Shown in pieces: positions 57,286 through 64,000 of a stretch of DNA of 64,000 nt. The notes beneath the pieces are model-generated. The model searched no databases. It worked only from the letters and a program-made list of their open reading frames with translations, and was not told the DNA's origin. Position 1 is the stretch's first letter, and each line of letters starts with the position of its first letter. Origin of the DNA: Breviolum minutum Mf 1.05b.01 (taxonomy: Eukaryota > Sar > Dinophyceae > Suessiales > Symbiodiniaceae). A program made the position numbers and the translations under genes. The stretch covers positions 16,001 through 80,000 of the forward strand of contig DF239824.1 in assembly GCA_000507305.1 (NCBI GenBank). The letters run 5' to 3'.

Positions 57286-57560
57286 GACGTCTCTCAGATG
57301 TACAATCAAGATTCAAGATAGATCCATTCCGCGAGGTGTACTACATCAAGGGCCTCCTTTCTGACCGGCGAGTGCCACTTGGCAAGCACGTCAAATTTCA
57401 CCGATTTGGATGTACCCTCCTGAAACTGGAACCACTGCCCACACAAACCGCGATGCTATTTTCACCGAAACGTCGTGTTCACAGTGCCTCCTGGATTCAG
57501 GTTGTAGATCAAAGAAATCAGATTATCGGGATTGATGAAATAATATTTGATAACTTTTGA
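57286..57560 (+). CDS. Terminal exon of an unidentified gene
   Basis: After TCTCAAAGCAG the frame is open for 90 codons to TGA at 57558-57560: RLSDVQSRFKIDPFREVYYI ... LGKHVKFHRFGCTLLKLEPL ... ending IDEIIFDNF. Basic, globular-looking, no family recognised. A donor-like GTTGTA at 57501 could end the exon earlier. The stop coincides with the start of the AT-rich block. The upstream exons and start codon were not identified; only about 365 bp separate it from the p24-like stop, so it could also be an alternative end of that gene. Confidence 0.5.
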
Positions 57561-60010
57561 CCATATCATTATAGCTATATAATATATGATTCATATAGTT
57601 CTTGAAAATTAATCAATATTTTTTCGATAGAAAAGAAATGATATTGAAGCAGAAAAATCCAATTAAGATTTCTTAGATATATTATCTAGACATGGCAATA
57701 TCTATCAGCCTCGGGCAATCCTGCCGGCCTTTCACGGGCCTGAGATGCGCGGCGGTACCACCACTAGCTCTACATCACCCCTGCCACTAGCACCAGTAAC
57801 AAATACATACTCTATTTTATAGCCCTAGCGCCAAAAGAAGAACTTCTATTGCCAACAGCATGGCTAGAAACACTTTTAAAAGCAGCAGCAACAGCAGCAA
57901 CAACAATACTATTTTATAGCCCTAGTGCTACAAGCAGAAATTTAATTCTTAGTAACACGACCAGAAGCAGCACTAAAAGCAGTAGCAGCAACAACAACAA
58001 CAACAACAACAGCCGTAACATCAGCAAACTAATAGCTAATATTTAACAAGCATAACAGTACCGGAGGGAATGTGGAAGGAATTGAGTCCGGAATTGTTTG
58101 GATATGGGGTTGTTTTGGTGAATAAAATATTTGAATTTGAATTTTTGGGACGGGGAAAAAATTAATTTTAATTTAAAATATAAAATAAAAATATATTTGA
58201 AATTTAAATTTATATAGCGATAAAGCCGTTTGATTGTTGCTTTTAGTATATTTTTTTTTTGGAATAATTGTATTTAGTGATATGTTGTTGGTTGGCGATG
58301 GTTGTTTTTGGGTTTGTAATTGGTTATTTATATTTATAATTCGGTGATGATATTGACTAGTTGGGCGGTATATGGTTGGTTAATTTTGTGCTTGATTGAT
58401 GGTTATTTAGATACCTAATTATTTAATATAAGGATTTGTTTGCTATATAATTAATTTGTTATATTGGTGGTTGGTTGTTTGTTATGAATAAGTAGATATA
58501 TGGTTGGGTATTTATATAATTAATTAGGTATATAAATAATTAATTTTTATTAATATTTGGTTATATGAATGATCTAATTAATTAATTATTTAAAATATTT
58601 AAATAAATATTAAATTATTTAAATAAATATTTTTTATAATTATTTAATTAAATAATTAATTAGGAGGATAATTAATTTTATTTTCGATTATTAATATGAA
58701 TGATTGACCGGTTGATTAGCTATATTATTGGATAATTGATTGATTATATTTTTGTTTGGTTATATTTATTGGTTATATTATTATTATCTGGGGGGGTATA
58801 TTAGCCATGTGGCTGGCTTGGCTACTGGCAATATGGATTGATTTGATAGTTGATAAGATTTATTGTTTAAGTGCCTGGCCATCTAATATACTTATCTGAT
58901 TGGGTAGGTGGGGGGTGGCTGCTTGGTTAACTATACCATTGATTGATTTAATAATTAATTATAATTTTATAGGTAGGTAGTGGGCCAATTGCGACCGGGT
59001 ATTATGTGGTTGGCTGGCTTGCTAGGTCGCTAGTTTCAGTAGTTGTAAATAGCCAAGAGGATAATTATAAAAGATTATAAAACTAATAATTTTAAAAAAT
59101 AATAAAATTAATAATAGTAATAAAATAATATATATATTAAATTATACTTATAATAGCCTTGCCCTAGTGTATCCACCAAAGCCAAATCCCACGCCCAGCA
59201 CAACCATCAAATCCCACGCCCCAACGCAGCTCAGCGCGCCCAGCAGAGCCAAATCCGCGCCCAACCCGGCCCAACATACCCACCAGCGTATCCAATCACT
59301 TTTTTTTCTTAGATTCCCATAAATAAACCTATCTAAGAATTATTTTTTTTTTATTTCTTTATTAAAAATTTAAAATATTTCTATATTTATTTTAATCAAA
59401 AATCAAATTTAATATTTATAATTATATTAATTTATAATATAATTCATATATATTAAAATATTCCAAATCTAATTATATTTAAAAATATCAATTTTAATAA
59501 ATAAAATATCAAATTTTAAAAATAGATTAAATTAATTTATATTAAAATTATTATTTTATTATATTATTTAATTAAACCCTATATAATTAATATATATTAT
59601 AAATTAATAATTTATTTATAAAATAAATAGTATTATATTTATTTTATCCAAATATAATAATTATTTTATTAATATCCAATTTAATAATTTATTTTTTTTC
59701 TAATAATAAAAATAAATATATATATATATATAAATCTATAATTATAATTATAAATAATATAAAAAATTATAAAATAACCAATAAATTATATAAAAAAATC
59801 AAAATATATTCAAAAATAAATTTTATAAATATATAAAATATTTAAAATTTCCGGAATAATATAATATAAAGCGGTTGCTAATATAAATCTAAATTTAAAA
59901 TAAATCAAAATAATTTTAATAAATTAATATTAATAATATATATAAATATAAAATAATTGATTATGATAATTTTGATTTAATAAGATATCTTTTGTAAAAT
60001 TCAATTTCCT
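57561..60010. other. AT-rich block between convergent genes with G/C strand-bias switch
   Basis: About 2.4 kb, most of it far richer in A+T than the rest of the window. From about 58060 to 59040 the plus strand has G but almost no C (runs such as TTGGTTGGTTGTTTG). From about 59160 to 59990 it has C but almost no G. Two GC-richer patches (57700-57800 and 59155-59290, the latter C-rich) interrupt it. CAG/CAA repeats occupy 57880-58015. No credible coding exon is visible. Confidence 0.85.
57880..58015 (+). repeat. CAG/CAA trinucleotide repeats
   Basis: Two patches of AGCAGCAACAGCAGCAACAA type, separated by a duplicated phrase (CTATTTTATAGCCCTAG occurs at 57811 and 57909). At the left edge of the AT-rich block. 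Confidence 0.8.
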
Positions 60011-60048
60011 TGATATAATCCTTCCTTCATACACCAAATCGATAGGTC

Positions 60049-60187
60049 CGGCCGGTACCTTAGACAAGGATTGCACTGACAATGTCCGTGTGCATGGCAT
60101 TGAATTGAAATCCCTCAATGCCCAAAATGAAGATTCAATATATCTAGACCCCACCATGGGTGATGATTTATTCATTGTTGGCATCTA
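60049..60187 (+). CDS. Uncertain exon-like ORF between the AT-rich block and the minus-strand gene
   Basis: On the plus strand, after ATCGATAG, the frame GTLDKDCTDNVRVHGIELKS ... MGDDLFIVGI ends with TAA. On the minus strand the same bases are open too (starting MPTMNKSSPMVGSRYIESSF), flanked by a TTTTAG acceptor and a GTACCG donor. Only one, or neither, can be real. If the plus reading is right, the AT-rich block is an intron of the preceding gene. Confidence 0.25.
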
Positions 60188-60199
60188 AAATGAAAGTTA

Positions 60200-60643
60200 T
60201 CAAGTTGAGACAATCCTGCCGTTCAGGATTTTCCTGTCAAACCATGCAAGTCGCTTGTCTTCGACAGAAATGGCCTCCTGATGTAGCTGCATGGTGTCAC
60301 CAACACACTCCTGGGGCGTAGAGAGACACGTTATCATCGTTCATCATAGAGCTCAACACAACGTGTTTCATTGCCAGTTCCAACCCGCAAGCTTTGGGGT
60401 GCATGGCAGTATAGAAAAACTCTTTTGTTGCCAAAGATGCGCAATTCTTTGATTGTAATTTGTCACATCTTCTTCCCAATTGACTCAGAAAACCAAGGCA
60501 TTTCCCACCCAAAAAATATAAAAAATGTCTTCCCGAAAAGAACCGTGTTGGCCGTGCAAAAAAAACACCTGACCACCCCGGGTCAGTCCACGCCGCCTCC
60601 ACGGGCACGGCTTGACGGTCGTAGTACTTGGGACTGGTGGTGC
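60200..60643 (-). CDS. Last three exons of the minus-strand unidentified gene
   Basis: 60643-60569, 60421-60309 and 60277-60200. Acceptors are TTTTACAG, AACAAAAG and CTACATCAG; donors GTGTTT and GTGTGT. Split codons are regenerated exactly (G+AG = Glu). The C-terminus is WFDRKILNGRIVST. The stop lies only 13 bp from the TAA of the opposing ORF at 60187. Confidence 0.6.
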
Positions 60644-63016
60644 CTGTAAAACCAATGGTTCCTCCGAAGAAGAACTTAAAGCCTTAGACGGGCCAGCAGG
60701 GTTCACGTGTGGCGGTGTCCTGTCGTCCCGTTACGATGTTGCCGGACATGTCTTTTTTTAAGGAACCAAGAGGCAATCACTGCATTGACCATTGAGATTC
60801 TCCTTAGGATGCAATTTCCAAATCCTGGTTTGAGCTGGGAGGGGAACTGCCAAAAAGGCTTTAAACACTGTCGGGATCCACAAAATGACATCTGTTTTGA
60901 TGCACCAAAAGGTGCTTTGTTGTAAAGAATCAAATATGTGAAGTATACGCTGACCAACCACAAGAAGGGTGTCCACGACATCCATCCTTAAGTTCAAATG
61001 AAACTGCAGGTTCAAATCACATGTGGGAAGAAATTATCTACACAGTATATCTTGGAAACAATCTTGTCAGAGATCATGATGAATCAATGAATCCAACCTT
61101 TGTGTTTTCCTCGAATAAAAACAACATCTTGAGTTAACATCCTTGAAAGAAATACCTCACACCATCCCCACGCCAATGCAGCTGCCAGCATCCGGCTCCC
61201 TGCAGACCGTCTTGATATCATCGTAAATGAGGCCCTGCAAGAAAGCCAATCTGTTTTTGAAGTCTTAATGACAGGAAGCAGATGTTGGAACCTCGTATGT
61301 TGGGAATGATGATTACTGTGTGAAGCAAATGTTTATGAAATTCGATATTTTCGGGATTTGCTGGAGTGTATTTCCAATTTTCACCCATGCTTTGAAGCTT
61401 CCCAAGAGTTTATTGATCAATAGTTTGACACTCCCTCACTTGGAATCAACAGTGGAAGCCATCCCAACTGCTTCATTCCGAAATGATAAGGGCCACACCG
61501 ACACCAATTGGAAAAGATACAAATTCCAAGTCCAATGAGATGATGCTCCTCATCCTTTTCGGATCCGAGAATGACGACTCACGTCCTCTCATTGGGCGAT
61601 CACAACGGGCTCGTATTGAGCTACGTGAAACATGGGGGGACGCAGCGCCTGCGTGCCCTACTTGGAACGGGATCGTCCACGGCTTCGAGGCCGCAAGTTG
61701 GAAGATGTTGAATTAACCAGCACTGGTGGTTTCCCACACCAAAACACTGCAAAAGTGGCAGGTGTGCAGGTAGGAGATTCACCGTGCCGGTGCACAAATT
61801 GAAACATTTTTTTGTCATTTTGTCATTTTGTCAACAAAATCCAAGTACTACTGCTGCTGGATTCAAAAAAAGGTCTGTTTGAGAATTGTTGATAGACCTT
61901 TGAAGCAAATTCCTGAAAATTCGAAGATTCTAATATCTAAACACAACATAGAGAATCTGCATTGAGGGGCTTTTTGAATGATACAACACCAGCAGCCATT
62001 CCTGCGAGGTCCGAGGTCAATAGAAAATACGTTGCTTCTTATTGAGCCTTGCTGCAGGCTTTCGCAACTGAAGCCACTCTTGAACCGCTTGTGGGAGATC
62101 ATCATTCATGACTTCCTTAGGGCGTGCTGCTGTATCGAAAAGAGAGGCTCATCTATTCAAGTTGCTCAAAGGCAATCCATGGTGAAGAAAGAAAGGGTTT
62201 TAAAAAATAACTTGTTTGACCCCTTTTAATGGGTCAGTTTTGCCACGTAAAAAAAGAGTGGAGGTTTTTAAGCGCTGCTTTGGAAAAAGAATCCATTGCC
62301 TGAGCACTCTAGTTCTGCAAAGTGATTCATCATCTATTGCAGCTTGGCTTTATCAGTGACACAAAAAAAACCACCAAGGCGAAATTTGTGCCACCAAGGG
62401 TTCAGGATGTTCAAAGGCGAAATTGCGACAAGCCATCTTCAGTTTTTGGAGATCCTTCAGCCTCGGAGGGTTGGCAAACATTGCAACGATGAGAAAAAGA
62501 TGCTACAAAAACGATGCCGAGGCACACAGCACTCTCAGCCACCTCTGAGAAATTCTCCACATTGAGTTGCTGTGCCAAAGGATTCTGTAGCATCTCCACC
62601 ACCTGAAAAAAACCCTATCTTCATAGCACTGTTGAGGCTTGTTGTTGGATTGCCATGGTTAGGGGATCGAGACGAAAGCTCGACTCATGGTGGATACTAA
62701 ATCAAAGGGATTTCAGCTTGATGTCTTCAAAAAAGTTGCTCTAATACAACTGCAAAAGAACAACTAGACTGGACATAGAGAATTGGTAAAATGATGTAAA
62801 ATGCATAATGCACATGATCTGGCCCACGCTATCAATGGTGATATCAAGGAATGATATACTTTGAAGATTGACATCTATCAATTAAAGGACAATACCTTGC
62901 TTTGGACTGTGTAACGCTTCCACTTCATCAAGAAAAGGGAAGAAAGGTGCATTCCTAGCAGCATCTGAAAATATATTTCCTGCGGTGCAAATATAGCCTT
63001 TCAAGGATCCATCATG
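60200..63016 (-). CDS. Unidentified spliced gene on the minus strand
   Basis: Exons in transcription order: 63016-62896 (HDGSLKGYICTAGNIFSDAA... ending EALHSPKQ, donor GTATTG), 62602-62543 (phase favours GDATESFGTATQCGEFLR), possibly 61722-61662 (Ser/Arg-rich), 61234-61163 (GLIYDDIKTVCREPDAGSCI..., acceptor CTTGCAG, donor GTGTGA), possibly 60846-60790 (FPSQLKPGFGNCILRRISM), 60643-60569 (SPKYYDRQAVPVEAAWTDPG...), 60421-60309 (FFYTAMHPKACGLELAMKHV...) and 60277-60200 (EAISVEDKRLAWFDRKILNG..., TGA stop). The last three join in phase. The coding quality is high but I recognise no family. The 5' end lies above 63016 and may be outside the window. It runs toward all the other genes. Confidence 0.6.
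61163..61234 (-). CDS. Exon of the minus-strand unidentified gene
   Basis: Exactly 24 codons (GLIYDDIKTVCREPDAGSCI then GVGM) between GGCTTTCTTGCAG and GTGTGAGG. Strong splice signals and coding composition. Confidence 0.62.
62896..63016 (-). CDS. Exon of the minus-strand unidentified gene
   Basis: Forty codons plus one base. The acceptor GTGTAG is weak, the donor GTATTG good. Reads LKGYICTAGNIFSDAARNAP then FFPFLDEVEALHSPKQ. This is the most convincing coding stretch of the gene. Confidence 0.6.
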
Positions 63017-64000
63017 CTACACGTGCAAAGAAACGCGAAGGACAAAGAAAAGACAAGCATTTTGATATGTCCCTATCACATAATGTATATTTATGTAGGC
63101 ACATAATCACACCTCAACAAGGCAAAAAGTATCTGGGAACTTTGAAAGTCACTTGTTGCACTGCACCATCACAACATAACAACAAAACAATGTCAGGAAT
63201 CAAAGAAATAAACTTAAGCAAGAAAGCAAAGTAGGACAGTTAGAGAGGCTATGGGACGGAAAGTTGGAAAAGCACGAAGGCGATTTTCGGCTGAACATAT
63301 CCCCAACTGAAAAGTTGCCTATACCTGGATGATCCTCGAGGTTAGCAAGGTGCGAAGCGCAACTGAGTATATAAGTATATACAAATATACTAGGTATCTT
63401 TTAAAAAAGTCCTATAGAACATATGTACCTATATACATATATACAGTCATATATATAAGGCACATAATCATGGGCCTTAAGCCTTCATTACAAATTTGGT
63501 ATCAAATGACTAAAAATCTCCAAGGAAATCAGCTCCTTGGGGATCCACCCCAAATCCAATCCACGGGATCCAACTGAGCTGAGCACATGATCAATCTGCC
63601 AACGGTGAGCCAAGTCAAGAGCCTGTAGCCCGAAGGACCTCAAGGTTGGGCTATGCCAAGTATGCCTTGCTGCAGCACATGATTTCCTGAAGTGTTTTTT
63701 TTTAACGGGCGTTTGTTTTTTTACGGGCTACTGTATTTTAGGTTTGTTGGATACGTTTATATATATATATATATATATATGATTGTAGTATATATAGAAT
63801 TTTCTTTGCTTTTGGGACCTACCCTTGAGAGGGTACTCAAGGCCTCTTGCGATGTAAAGGATGCTTTAAAGTATCTATGTGGCTACGTTTTTGGCGCTAC
63901 CCACTGGAATCGATTGGGGGTTACCTTCCCATAGGGTGCACTTAAATCCTCATAAATCTTATACCCTGGGCAGTCAGTATACAACACCAATAAAGCGTTA
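63017..64000. other. No gene assigned at the right end
   Basis: Holds microsatellites (63360-63470, TA at 63757-63790) and one plus-strand open frame ending LERVLKASCDVKDALKYLCG ... GVTFP at 63934. That frame has natural-looking composition but no splice or family support. The 5' exons of the minus-strand gene may lie here or beyond the window. Confidence 0.3.

Noticed and set aside
57561-60010. Organelle DNA insertion or foreign contamination
   Set aside because: The extreme AT content and GC patches suggested mitochondrial DNA, but no cox1, cob, rRNA or tRNA fragment is visible and its position at the gene convergence is explained better by local composition. It remains possible.

Overview
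The window reads as nuclear DNA of a dinoflagellate, most likely a Symbiodiniaceae-type alga. The evidence: no long continuous genes; many tiny exons (15-160 bp) separated by long introns; GC-type (and possibly GA-type) 5' splice sites next to GT ones; two introns whose ends carry the same 7-8 bp; hairpin-type inverted-repeat elements scattered through the introns, several of whose shadow translations (for example GVSENYGTPKSS, LPETN, SFREG) I remember as frequent in Symbiodinium protein sets; and a long same-strand gene array. The assignment is inference. No rRNA, tRNA, CRISPR, operon or bacterial insertion sequence was seen.

Layout. About 0.9-23.9 kb (+): a kinesin with an N-terminal coiled coil and C-terminal motor, in at least 15 short exons. 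About 24.6-32.9 kb (+): a gene whose exon at 29336-29388 carries the rhomboid-protease signature around AHLGG, followed by a reading-phase-consistent chain of exons. About 33.8-44.9 kb (+): the best-supported gene, a voltage-gated-type potassium channel with S1-S6, a TTVGFGD selectivity filter and a C-terminal double-CxxC zinc-ribbon-like motif. 45.2-49.1 kb (+): an unidentified gene. 49.5-56.9 kb (+): a p24/emp24-like GOLD-domain membrane protein. 57.3-57.56 kb (+): the last exon of an unidentified gene. 57.56-60.0 kb: an extremely AT-rich block whose G/C strand bias flips in the middle. 60.2-63.0 kb (-): an unidentified gene running the opposite way. Seven plus-strand units therefore converge on one minus-strand gene across the AT-rich block. 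This is the most interesting architectural feature of the window.

The genes do not form a pathway. They touch microtubule transport, intramembrane proteolysis, membrane potential and early secretory trafficking, which is ordinary for unidirectional dinoflagellate gene arrays. Exon calls come from reading splice sites, reading-phase continuity and motif similarity by eye. Motif-bearing exons are reliable; others are marked as candidates. One assembly problem is likely: an almost exact ~393 bp tandem duplication joined by a single N near 6213.
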